From Microbacterium oxydans (lineage in GTDB: Bacteria > Actinomycetota > Actinomycetes > Actinomycetales > Microbacteriaceae): a stretch of DNA of 64,000 bases. The notes beneath the pieces were generated by a model. The model saw nothing but the letters and a program-made list of their open reading frames with translations. It was not told the DNA's origin and searched no databases. Shown here one piece after another: positions 35,929 to 43,335 of the stretch (its first letter is position 1; each line of letters begins with the position of its first letter). The stretch is from positions 620,001 through 684,000 of the forward strand of contig NZ_JYIW01000026.1 of NCBI RefSeq assembly GCF_000956525.1. The letters run 5' to 3'. Position numbers and translations under genes: made by a program.

Positions 35929-36034
35929 CCCGAGAGTCTCTCCCCCGCACAGATGTGCGGCGCGCGCCCGGAGCAGCGATGGCGGTGCTCGTGATGACGT
36001 TACGCGCGGATTCGGGATACTCCCCCTCGCGAGG
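35929..36034 (-). promoter_or_regulatory. yybP-ykoY-type (Mn2+) riboswitch of terC
   Basis: Minus strand, 5' to 3': CGAGGGGGAGTA holds the L1 signature GGGGAGTA; then UCCC, the L3 word CGTCATCACG, a hairpin GAGCA/TGCTC, a CGCAC/GTGCG hairpin, and GGGGGAGAGACTCTCG closing P1/P2 (UCCC with GGGA, CGAG with CTCG). The L1 and L3 words and their spacing match the Mn2+-binding yybP-ykoY class, which typically controls terC and mntP genes. Downstream, CCCCTCTCG can instead pair with the 5' CGAGGGGG, just before the terC SD GAAAGG, giving an obvious switch. Recognition is by eye. Confidence 0.75.
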
Positions 36035-36136
36035 ACCATGCTAGCGCCTGCGAGGCGCACTGGATCGCACATCGATTCTGAGACGATGAGGCATCCATCG
36101 ACACTTGCATGGTGAGAGACACCGAACGGAAACAGG

Positions 36137-36694
36137 ATGCCCGTGCAGACGAGTGATCAGAAATGGGCGGCGCAGGCCGCGGCAGGTGACGAGAGCGCCT
36201 TCCGCGAGCTGTACCGCGCACATGTACGTCCGGTCTACTGGATCGCCAACGGCATTCTCGCGTCGCCGGCCGACGCCGAGGATGTGACCCAGGAGACCTT
36301 CGTGGTGGCGTGGCGCAAGCTCCCGGGCTTCGCGTTGCAGGGCGAATCGATCCTGCCCTGGCTGGCGACGATCTGCCGCTTCCAGGCGGCGAATCGGCTC
36401 CGGCAGCGGCGACGCGACCAGGCGAACACGACCGAGATGCTCGATGACCGGCTGCCCGACACGGTCAGCGTCGAGGAGCAGGTGATCACGGCTGCCCTCG
36501 CCGCGCGCATCGCGGCAGAGGTCGGCACCCTGAGTGAGCTCGACCGCGAGATCCTCCGCCTGTGCGCCTCGGAGGGATACGCCTACCAGGCGGCAGCCGA
36601 GGAGCTCGGGGTCAGCCACGCCGTCGTCCGGAACCGTCTCTCGCGAGTGCGCACCCAGTTGCGGGGCGCCGTCAAGGAAGTGAGAGACGCATGA
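36137..36694 (+). CDS. ECF-type RNA polymerase sigma factor
   Basis: A 185-aa sigma-70 family protein with region 2 (PADAEDVTQETFVVAWRK) and region 4 HTH (YQAAAEELGVSHAVVRNRLSRVRTQL). There is no sigma 1 or 3 region, so it is an extracytoplasmic-function-like factor. It overlaps the next gene by ATGA; that gene encodes a membrane protein with a cytosolic N-terminus, the arrangement of sigma/anti-sigma pairs. The upstream region 36062-36136 contains CATCG...CGATG at 36070-36087. Confidence 0.92.
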   Translation: MPVQTSDQKWAAQAAAGDESAFRELYRAHVRPVYWIANGILASPADAEDVTQETFVVAWRKLPGFALQGESILPWLATICRFQAANRLRQRRRDQANTTEMLDDRLPDTVSVEEQVITAALAARIAAEVGTLSELDREILRLCASEGYAYQAAAEELGVSHAVVRNRLSRVRTQLRGAVKEVRDA

Positions 36695-37800
36695 ACGACC
36701 AGCCCGAGTTCGACGAACTCCCCGCGCTGTCCGATGAGACCATCGCCCGCATCGAGAACGCGGTGTTCTCGGAGATCGCCGAGGAACGCGCCCCCGTCGC
36801 CATCGCGACCACCCGCGCACGCGCCCGTCGTCGCCGGTGGTTGACCGGCGTCGGCATCGCGGCCGCCTTCGCGATCGGTGTCGTCGTGACGCCCCCGATC
36901 CTCGGTGCTGTCGGCGGCGGGTCGGCCATGAGCACGGCCGACGGCGGCTCCTCCGTCGCGGCCGTTCCGGAGTCCGTCGCCGGCGCCCCGGACCGAAGCG
37001 CCGATGTCGCCCCCGACGCGGCATCGAGCGACAGCGCCGGTCTCACGATGGCAGGCGGAGAGGCAGCGGATGCCGGACGCGACATCATCGCGACCGCGAA
37101 TGCGACGCTCCAGGTGAAGGACATCGGGAAGGCCGCAGACGCGATCACCGCGCTCGCGGAGCAGCACGGCGGCTACGTCGAGAGCACGGAGGTCGGCAAG
37201 GCGCTCGCGCTGGACGACACCTCCGCTCCGATACCGGCGGATTCCGGGTACGGCTGGATCAGCATCCGGGTGCCGTCGGCCGATCTCCCCGACGTGATCG
37301 CCGAGCTCGCGGACTCCGGCGAGGTGCTGTCGTCGGCGATCTCACGCCAGGATCTGACCTCGGTCGCCGTGGATCTGCGTGCGCGGGTCGATGCGACCAG
37401 GGCATCGGTCGAGCGTCTGACCCAGCTGATGGCGCAGTCCGGCAGCGTCTCCGAGCTGATCGAAGCCGAGGTCGCGCTGACCGACCGCCAGGCTCAGCTC
37501 GAGTCGTACGAGCAGCAGCTCGCATCGATCGACGACCAGGTCGCGATGTCGTCGCTGTCGGTGCAGCTCACTCGCACCGACACGACCGTCGCAGCCGACC
37601 CCGCAGGCTTCGGTGACGGCCTGCTCGCCGGATGGAACGGTCTCGTCGTCTCGCTCAACGCGCTCGTGATCGCCGTCGGCTTCATCCTCCCCTGGGCCGG
37701 CATCGCAGCGGTCGTGGTGCTGGTGGCGTGGCTGATCCGTCGTGGCATCCGTGCCCGTCGAGCATCCGCGAAGGCGCCTGCCGCTCCGAGAGCCGACTGA
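36691..37800 (+). CDS. DUF4349 membrane protein, possible sigma-factor partner
   Basis: A 369-aa protein: cytosolic N-terminal about 48 residues ending in a basic RARARRRRW patch, one membrane helix (about 50-72), a long Ser/Ala/Gly/Asp-rich extracytoplasmic region, the DUF4349 domain (about 130-335) with coiled-coil ERLTQLMAQSGSVSELIEAE, and a C-terminal membrane helix with a basic tail. The N-terminal segment DETIARIENAVFSEIAEER could bind the sigma factor encoded just upstream; that is inferred. Confidence 0.85.
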   Translation: MNDQPEFDELPALSDETIARIENAVFSEIAEERAPVAIATTRARARRRRWLTGVGIAAAFAIGVVVTPPILGAVGGGSAMSTADGGSSVAAVPESVAGAPDRSADVAPDAASSDSAGLTMAGGEAADAGRDIIATANATLQVKDIGKAADAITALAEQHGGYVESTEVGKALALDDTSAPIPADSGYGWISIRVPSADLPDVIAELADSGEVLSSAISRQDLTSVAVDLRARVDATRASVERLTQLMAQSGSVSELIEAEVALTDRQAQLESYEQQLASIDDQVAMSSLSVQLTRTDTTVAADPAGFGDGLLAGWNGLVVSLNALVIAVGFILPWAGIAAVVVLVAWLIRRGIRARRASAKAPAAPRAD

Positions 37801-37812
37801 GAGGTTCAGCAC

Positions 37813-37849
37813 GAAGGCCGCCCCGCCGCCAGGCGACGGGGCGGCCTTC
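37813..37849. terminator. Terminator after DUF4349 gene
   Basis: GAAGGCCGCCCCG (37813-37825) pairs exactly with CGGGGCGGCCTTC (37837-37849), followed by TCT. It ends the sigma-DUF4349 operon. Confidence 0.8.
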
Positions 37850-37894
37850 TCTGCATCCGCCGCGCATCGTGGGCGAGGCAGACGCCCGGATACG

Positions 37895-37926
37895 ACGAAA
37901 GCCCTTGGAGAACCGAGGGCTTTCGT
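37895..37926 (-). terminator. Terminator after tRNA-Glu
   Basis: ACGAAAGCCCT (37895-37905) pairs with AGGGCTTTCGT (37916-37926) just 3' of the minus-strand tRNA gene. Confidence 0.75.
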
Positions 37927-37934
37927 GTGTTGTG

Positions 37935-38007
37935 TGACCCCAGCGGGATTCGAACCCGCGTTACCGCCGTGAGAGGGCAGCGTACTAGGCCGCTATACGA
38001 TGGGGCC
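37935..38007 (-). tRNA. tRNA-Glu (CTC)
   Basis: A 73-nt cloverleaf: acceptor GGCCCCA/TGGGGTC (one G-U), anticodon stem CTGCC/GGCGG with loop CTCTCAC giving anticodon CTC, T-arm GCGGGTTCGAATCCCGC. Discriminator A; CCA is not encoded. A terminator follows at 37895-37926. Confidence 0.95.
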
Positions 38008-38158
38008 GTCTGGCGGAACGTTTCCGTGCCGCGACAACCGTTCAAGTATGCCACGGGGATTCTTGCTGCGCCAAATCGAGGCCGCCGGTGCGCGGCGCCC
38101 GGGCGTGGCGCACGCGGAATGGTTTGCCGAGTGGGCCGAGAAGGAGTTGACTCATCAC

Positions 38159-38797
38159 ATGCGCGTCACCAAGTTCGAACATGCCGCCCTCCGCATCGAT
38201 GAGGGAAACGAGACCCTGCTGATCGACCCCGGGTCCTTCACGACCCCGCACGACGATCTCGGCGGTGTCGTCGCTGTCGTCCTCACCCACGAGCACCCTG
38301 ATCACTGGACACCAGAGCACCTCGACCGCATCCTGCGCGCCGCGCCGGGCACGCCCATCTACGGGTCGGCGGGCGTCGCTCGGGCCGCGTCCGACTACGA
38401 GATCACGGTGGTCGCCCCCGGCGACACCATCGAGGTCGGCCGTTTCACGCTCCGCTTCTTCGGCGGCACCCACGAGGTCATCCATGCCTCGATCCCGACG
38501 ATCGACAACGTCGGCGTACTCGTGAACGAGACGCTGTACTACCCCGGGGACTCCTACGCGGTGCCGGAGGGCGTCGCGGTCGACACCCTCGCCGCACCCC
38601 TCGGAGCACCCTGGCTGAAGGTGGGCGACGCGATGGACTACGTGCTGGCCGTCGCGCCGCGCCGGGCGTTCGGCACACACGACATGACGCTCTCCGTCGC
38701 AGGCAAGACGATGCACCGCCAGCGCCTGCAGTGGGCGACGGAGCAGGGCGGCGGCGAGTTCTTCGTTCTCGAGCCCGGCGACACGCTCGACGTCTGA
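38159..38797 (+). CDS. Metallo-beta-lactamase-fold hydrolase (UlaG-like)
   Basis: A 212-aa MBL-fold enzyme with HEHPDH (the HxHxDH metal site), GTHEVIH and YYPGDSY, typical of UlaG/L-ascorbate-6-phosphate-lactonase-like hydrolases. ATG 38159 is used (MRVTKFEHAALRIDEGN) with AAGGAG about 13 nt upstream; a longer frame extends into the tRNA region. The substrate is unknown. The stop overlaps the next gene (TGATG). Confidence 0.9.
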   Translation: MRVTKFEHAALRIDEGNETLLIDPGSFTTPHDDLGGVVAVVLTHEHPDHWTPEHLDRILRAAPGTPIYGSAGVARAASDYEITVVAPGDTIEVGRFTLRFFGGTHEVIHASIPTIDNVGVLVNETLYYPGDSYAVPEGVAVDTLAAPLGAPWLKVGDAMDYVLAVAPRRAFGTHDMTLSVAGKTMHRQRLQWATEQGGGEFFVLEPGDTLDV

Positions 38798-39333
38798 TGC
38801 AGGGTCCGCGCCGACTGCTCCCCCGACCGACGCCCCGTCTGCGGTTCCGTGAGATGACGGTCGACGACCTCGACGACATGGCGGAGCTGCTCGGCGATCC
38901 GCGCGTGATGGCGTACTACCCCGCGCCGAAGACGCGGGAGGAGAGTCTCGACTGGATCGAGCGGATGCAGACGCGATACGTCGAGCACGGTCACGGTCTG
39001 TGGGTCATCGAGACGCACGACGGCGAGTTCCTCGGTGACTGCGGACTGACCTGGCAATCGGTGAACGACAGTCCGGTGCTCGAGGTCGGCTACCACGTCC
39101 GCGCAGACCGGCAACGTCAGGGGCTCGCGACCGAGGCGGCCATCTCGTGCCGTGAACTCGCACGCGTCGAGTTCGCCCCGACCCTGCTGACCGCCATCAT
39201 CCACCCGCAGAACGTCGCCTCCCGCACGGTCGCCGAGCGCCTCGGGATGACCCACATCGACGACGACCGCGCGCATCCATGGATCGTGCGCACGGTCATG
39301 GGCATGCAGCTCGCACCGGTTGCGACGGACTGA
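38797..39333 (+). CDS. GNAT-family acetyltransferase (RimJ-like)
   Basis: A 178-aa single-domain GNAT starting at the ATG that overlaps the MBL stop. The pattern TPRLRFREMTVDDL, GYHVRADRQRQGLATEA (acetyl-CoA loop RQRQGLA) and NVASRTVAERLGM is that of ribosomal-protein-type N-acetyltransferases. The substrate is unknown. It converges on pepN with 7 bp between. Confidence 0.9.
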   Translation: MQGPRRLLPRPTPRLRFREMTVDDLDDMAELLGDPRVMAYYPAPKTREESLDWIERMQTRYVEHGHGLWVIETHDGEFLGDCGLTWQSVNDSPVLEVGYHVRADRQRQGLATEAAISCRELARVEFAPTLLTAIIHPQNVASRTVAERLGMTHIDDDRAHPWIVRTVMGMQLAPVATD

Positions 39334-39340
39334 CCGGAGC

Positions 39341-41833
39341 TCAGTTCCCCGCGTACCGTGCGCGCACCCCGAGCTCGCGTTCGAGGTGATCACGCTGCTC
39401 GATCACGATACGGCGGAGCGCGGCCGGGGCGTCCTCATTCTCAGCCAGCCAGGCGTCGACCCGATCGGTCGAATCGGTCGCTGGGAAGAGTCCGATCACG
39501 AGACGCTTCGCGAGCTCGATGCTGCGTGTTCCCCACACAGCGCCGATCCGATCGAAGTACTCGGCATCGAAACGCTCGATGAGATCGCGGCGGCCACCGG
39601 CGCGGAAGCCTGCGATCTCTGCATCCAGGTGATCGTTGCTCAACGAGAGGTCAGTCCAGGCCGCCTCCCATGCAGCACGGCGCACGTCGGCCTCAGGGCG
39701 AGAAGCCGATGCACGCCTGGCCGCGGTTCGGCCGGTGCCGGTGTCGTCACGCGCGAGTTCGGCAGCGATCTCATCGGCGCCGGCATGGCCGGTGGTGACG
39801 AGAGCCGTCAGCAGCTGCCACCGCAGATCGGGGTCGACGGTCAGCCCTTCGGGGGCACGGCCCTCCCACAGCGCTCGGACGTCCGCAGCGCGCACGTCAT
39901 CGGCGGCTGACGCAGCAGCGAAAGCGCGCGCCCAGGACAGCTGGGCGTCGCTGCCGGCAGCGGCTCCCTGCAGGGCGCTCCACGACGCCTCAGTCCACGC
40001 GCGCAGCTCATCCGACCTGCGAGCATCATCGACGAAGTGCCGCACGGCGTACGCCGCATTGGCGAGCACCCCCGTGAGCAGTCCGATGTTGGGCTCGTGC
40101 GGCGCATGCGCACGCACCACCGCGAGGTACCGCACCGGGTCGAGCTCGCCGTCGCGCGTCGCATTCCAGAGCGACGACCAGACGAGCGCGCGGGCGAGCG
40201 CATCGTCGATCGCCGACAGCGACGCCTCGACGGTCACCAGGGACCGCTCGTCGAGCCGCGCCTTCGCGTACGTGAGGTCGTCGTCGTTCAGGAGCACGAG
40301 CGGGGCATCCGCCAGCTCGACGGCCGTCCGCTCCTCCGCGATGTCGAGAGCGACCTGCTCACGACGGACCAACCGATCCCCCACCCAGTCGTACATGCCG
40401 ATCCGCAGACGATGCGGGCGCGCATCCGTCTGCACGAGCACCTGCCCGCCGCCGTCACCGGCAGCTTCGAGCCACAACGTCGACATGCCCGTCGTCTCGA
40501 GCCAGGCAGCTGACCAGTCGCGCATGTCGCGGCCGGAGACCGCACTCAGCTGCGTAAGCAGATCATCGAGCGTCGTGTTGCCGAACGCGTTGGCCGCGAA
40601 GTAGCGACGGGCACCCTCGAAGAACGCGTCCTCGCCGACGAACGCGACGAGCTGCTTCAGCACCGATGCGCCCTTCGCGTAGGTGATGCCGTCGAAGTTC
40701 AGCTTCGCGGCCTCGAGGTCGGTGATGTCGGCCACGATCGGATGCGTCGTCGGCAGCTGATCCTGCTGATACGCCCATGCCTTGCGACTCGCGGCGAACT
40801 TCACCCAGGCATCGGTGAAGCGGGTCGCCGCCGCCGAGGCGTGCGCGCCCATGTAGTCGGCGAACGACTCCTTGAGCCACAGGTCGTCCCACCAGCGCAT
40901 CGTCACGAGGTCGCCGAACCACATGTGGGCCATCTCGTGCAGGATCGTGTTCGCCCGAGCCGCGCGCTGCGCGTCGGTCGCGGCGCCGCGCGAGAGGTAC
41001 GCCTCAGTGAAGGTGACGAGGCCCGGGTTCTCCATGGCGCCGAGGTTGTACTCGGGCACGAAGATCTGGTCGTACTTGCCCCACGGGTACGGGTACGCGA
41101 AGGCGTCGGTGAAGAAGTCGAGGCCCTGGCGCGTGATATCGAGGATCTCGTCGGACTCCAGGTGCTGGGCGAGCGAGCGGCGGGCGAACACGCCGAGGGC
41201 GATCCGCTGCTCATCCCGCGTCCATTCTCCGTCGACCCGGGTGTACGGACCGGCTGCCACTGCGGTGATGTAACTCGAGACGGGCAGCGTCGGAGCGAAC
41301 TCGACGCGCTGCACCCCGACGCCGCGGTCGGTGTGCACCGGAGCCTGGTTGGACAGCACCTCCCACTCGGCGGGCGCGTGCACCACGAACGTGTAGGCGG
41401 CCTTGATGTCGGGCTGCTCGAAGCACGCCATCACGCGGCGCGAGTCCGCCGGCTCGTACTGGGTGTACAGGTATGTCTCGCCGTCTGCCGGATCATGGAA
41501 CCGGTGCAGCCCCTCGCCGGACCGACTGTACGTCCCGATCGCTTCGACCACCACGGTGTTCGACGCCTCGAGCCCGGTGAGCCGGATACGGGCGCCGTCG
41601 TATCGGACGTCCTGCGGTTCGCCGTTGACCGTGACGCTGCGGACCGAGTCCCCGATGAAGTCGAGCCACGTGTGCGTCGTGCTCGCGTCGAAGTCGAGCG
41701 TCGTCGTGGTCGCGAACCCGATACGGGCCTGTTCGGGCGCTCCGGTGAGATCGAGTTCGACGCGGATGCTGCGCGCGGTGATCGCAGCGGATCGCGCGGC
41801 GGTCTCCTCACGGGTGAGATTGGCGGTGTCCAT
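39341..41833 (-). CDS. pepN: Aminopeptidase N (M1 metallopeptidase)
   Basis: An 830-aa zinc aminopeptidase. The exopeptidase motif reads GAMENPG, and the zinc site HEMAHMWFGDLV with the third ligand Glu in LKESFADY; the catalytic Tyr lies in the following region. A long C-terminal helical ERAP1-like domain follows. It begins MDTANLTREET. It releases N-terminal amino acids from peptides in the cytoplasm. The upstream region is shared with the marR promoter and its operators. Confidence 0.96.
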   Translation of the reverse strand: MDTANLTREETAARSAAITARSIRVELDLTGAPEQARIGFATTTTLDFDASTTHTWLDFIGDSVRSVTVNGEPQDVRYDGARIRLTGLEASNTVVVEAIGTYSRSGEGLHRFHDPADGETYLYTQYEPADSRRVMACFEQPDIKAAYTFVVHAPAEWEVLSNQAPVHTDRGVGVQRVEFAPTLPVSSYITAVAAGPYTRVDGEWTRDEQRIALGVFARRSLAQHLESDEILDITRQGLDFFTDAFAYPYPWGKYDQIFVPEYNLGAMENPGLVTFTEAYLSRGAATDAQRAARANTILHEMAHMWFGDLVTMRWWDDLWLKESFADYMGAHASAAATRFTDAWVKFAASRKAWAYQQDQLPTTHPIVADITDLEAAKLNFDGITYAKGASVLKQLVAFVGEDAFFEGARRYFAANAFGNTTLDDLLTQLSAVSGRDMRDWSAAWLETTGMSTLWLEAAGDGGGQVLVQTDARPHRLRIGMYDWVGDRLVRREQVALDIAEERTAVELADAPLVLLNDDDLTYAKARLDERSLVTVEASLSAIDDALARALVWSSLWNATRDGELDPVRYLAVVRAHAPHEPNIGLLTGVLANAAYAVRHFVDDARRSDELRAWTEASWSALQGAAAGSDAQLSWARAFAAASAADDVRAADVRALWEGRAPEGLTVDPDLRWQLLTALVTTGHAGADEIAAELARDDTGTGRTAARRASASRPEADVRRAAWEAAWTDLSLSNDHLDAEIAGFRAGGRRDLIERFDAEYFDRIGAVWGTRSIELAKRLVIGLFPATDSTDRVDAWLAENEDAPAALRRIVIEQRDHLERELGVRARYAGN

Positions 41834-41877
41834 GCGTCCATCCTGTCACCCGGTACTCCGCTCGCCCATCTCACCGT

Positions 41878-41920
41878 GTTGCGGAATGCAACAGACGGGC
41901 GTAGCGTTGCATTCAGCAAC
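41878..41920. promoter_or_regulatory. Twin GTTGC-N5-GCAAC operators upstream of marR
   Basis: GTTGC-GGAAT-GCAAC (41878-41892) and GTTGC-ATTCA-GCAAC (41906-41920) are perfect dyads, near inverted copies of each other, centres 28 bp apart. They end next to the marR ribosome site AGGAGG, so they are very likely sites for the MarR protein itself and might also affect divergent pepN. Confidence 0.7.
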
Positions 41921-41932
41921 AGGAGGTCGGAC

Positions 41933-42367
41933 ATGCACGCAGATGCACGCGGTGAGCACAGCGAGACAGTGCTCCGCGCACTCGTCGCGATCTCCCGTCG
42001 AGGGCTCGCCGACGCACGCTTCGGCGACGCCCCGCTCTCGGTCACCGATCAGTCGATCGTGATGGCGATCGCCGAACAGCCGGGCATCCGCTCGATCGAC
42101 ATCGCCCGCATGTTCCGCCTGAACAGGTCGACCGTCTCCCGACAGCTCTCGGCCCTCATCGCACTCGGCATCGTCCGCGAGGCTCCGGTGGAGTCCGGCC
42201 GGGGGCGCCCGCTCGAGCTCACCGATGCGGGGTCCGCCGCGTACCGCGGCACGCTCGCATCACTCCAGCAGATCATCGACGCGCACCTCGAGCCATGGAC
42301 GGACGACGAGGTCGCCCGTTTCGCACACGACCTCGAGCGCTTCGACCACAGCACCGGCCTGTCCTGA
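41933..42367 (+). CDS. MarR-family transcriptional regulator
   Basis: A 144-aa winged-HTH repressor. ATG 41933 follows AGGAGG (41921-41926). The recognition helix lies in SIDIARMFRLNRSTVSRQLSALIALGIV and the wing in ESGRGRPLELTDAGS. It is followed 59 bp on by a 3-hydroxyacyl-CoA dehydrogenase gene, its likely target. Two dyad operators precede it. Confidence 0.92.
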   Translation: MHADARGEHSETVLRALVAISRRGLADARFGDAPLSVTDQSIVMAIAEQPGIRSIDIARMFRLNRSTVSRQLSALIALGIVREAPVESGRGRPLELTDAGSAAYRGTLASLQQIIDAHLEPWTDDEVARFAHDLERFDHSTGLS

Positions 42368-42426
42368 CCGGGCAGCGCGGCGCACCGCAGAACCCGACCC
42401 ACAAGGTCACCAGAGAAGGAAGAGCA

Positions 42427-43284
42427 ATGAAGAACATCACCGTCCTCGGCACCGGCGTCCTCGGATCGCAGATCGCGTTCCAGACCGCCTTCCACGGCTT
42501 CGACGTCGTGGCCTACGACATCGATCAGCCAGCGCTGGGTCGCGCAGCGGAGCGCTTCACCGGGCTCGCAGCACGGTACGAGGCTGACAGCGTCGAGGGC
42601 GCGGCAGACGGCGGCGCGACCGCCGCGATCGGGCGCATCCGCCTGACCTCGGACCTGGCTGATGCGGTCGCAGCGGCCGATCTCGTGATCGAGGCCGTCC
42701 CCGAGAACCTCGAGCTGAAGCAGGGCATCTACCGCACGATCGGCGCAGCCGCTCCGGCGACCACGGTCTTCGCGACGAACTCGTCCACGCTCCTGCCGAG
42801 CGCCCTGGCCGAGTCGACCGGCCGCGCGGACCGGTTCCTGGCACTGCATTTCGCGAACGAGATCTGGTCCCACAACACCGCCGAGGTCATGGGCACCGCA
42901 GCGACCGCCCCCGAGGTCTACGCCGCGGTCGTCGAATTCGCCCGTTCGATCGGAATGGTGCCGATCGAGATCAAGAAGGAGAAGGCAGGCTACCTGCTGA
43001 ACTCGCTCCTGGTCCCGTTCCTGCAGGCAGCCGGCGAGTTGCTCGTCGGCGGCATCGCAGAGCCCGAAGCGATCGACGCGACCTGGCGGATCGGCACCGG
43101 CGCGCCTGCCGGGCCGTTCGAGATCTACGACATCGTCGGCCTCACGACCGCGTACAACATCTCGCGGATGGGCGATGCGAAGCAGCAGGCGTTCGCCGAC
43201 CTCATCAAGGAGCGCTACATCGACCAGGGCAAGCTCGGCGTGGCGACCGGCGAGGGCTTCTACACCTACCCGCGGAGCAACTGA
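42427..43284 (+). CDS. 3-hydroxyacyl-CoA dehydrogenase
   Basis: A 285-aa NAD-dependent enzyme of fatty- or aromatic-acid oxidation. GxGxxG appears in VLGTGVLGSQIA; the catalytic His/Glu region includes LALHFANEIWSHNTAEVMGT, and the NSLLVPFLQAAGELL dimer helix and GAPAGPFEIYDIVGL are present. ATG 42427 with AGAAGGAAGAG upstream. The longer open frame upstream overlaps marR and is not used. Confidence 0.93.
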   Translation: MKNITVLGTGVLGSQIAFQTAFHGFDVVAYDIDQPALGRAAERFTGLAARYEADSVEGAADGGATAAIGRIRLTSDLADAVAAADLVIEAVPENLELKQGIYRTIGAAAPATTVFATNSSTLLPSALAESTGRADRFLALHFANEIWSHNTAEVMGTAATAPEVYAAVVEFARSIGMVPIEIKKEKAGYLLNSLLVPFLQAAGELLVGGIAEPEAIDATWRIGTGAPAGPFEIYDIVGLTTAYNISRMGDAKQQAFADLIKERYIDQGKLGVATGEGFYTYPRSN

Positions 43285-43306
43285 CCAGCGGAGCACGCTG
43301 ACTGAG

Positions 43307-43335
43307 GCGGCCGTTCACGGAGACGTGACGGCCGC
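43307..43335. terminator. Bidirectional terminator, dehydrogenase and STAND genes
   Basis: GCGGCCGTTCACG (43307-43319) pairs with CGTGACGGCCGC (43324-43335), one bulge. It overlaps the STAND gene stop codon at 43315. Confidence 0.65.

Noticed and set aside
34355..36115. A 586-codon open frame on plus over terC
   Set aside because: It is antisense to a clear TerC protein and riboswitch, with Asp/His/Arg-rich low-complexity translation; a high-GC shadow.
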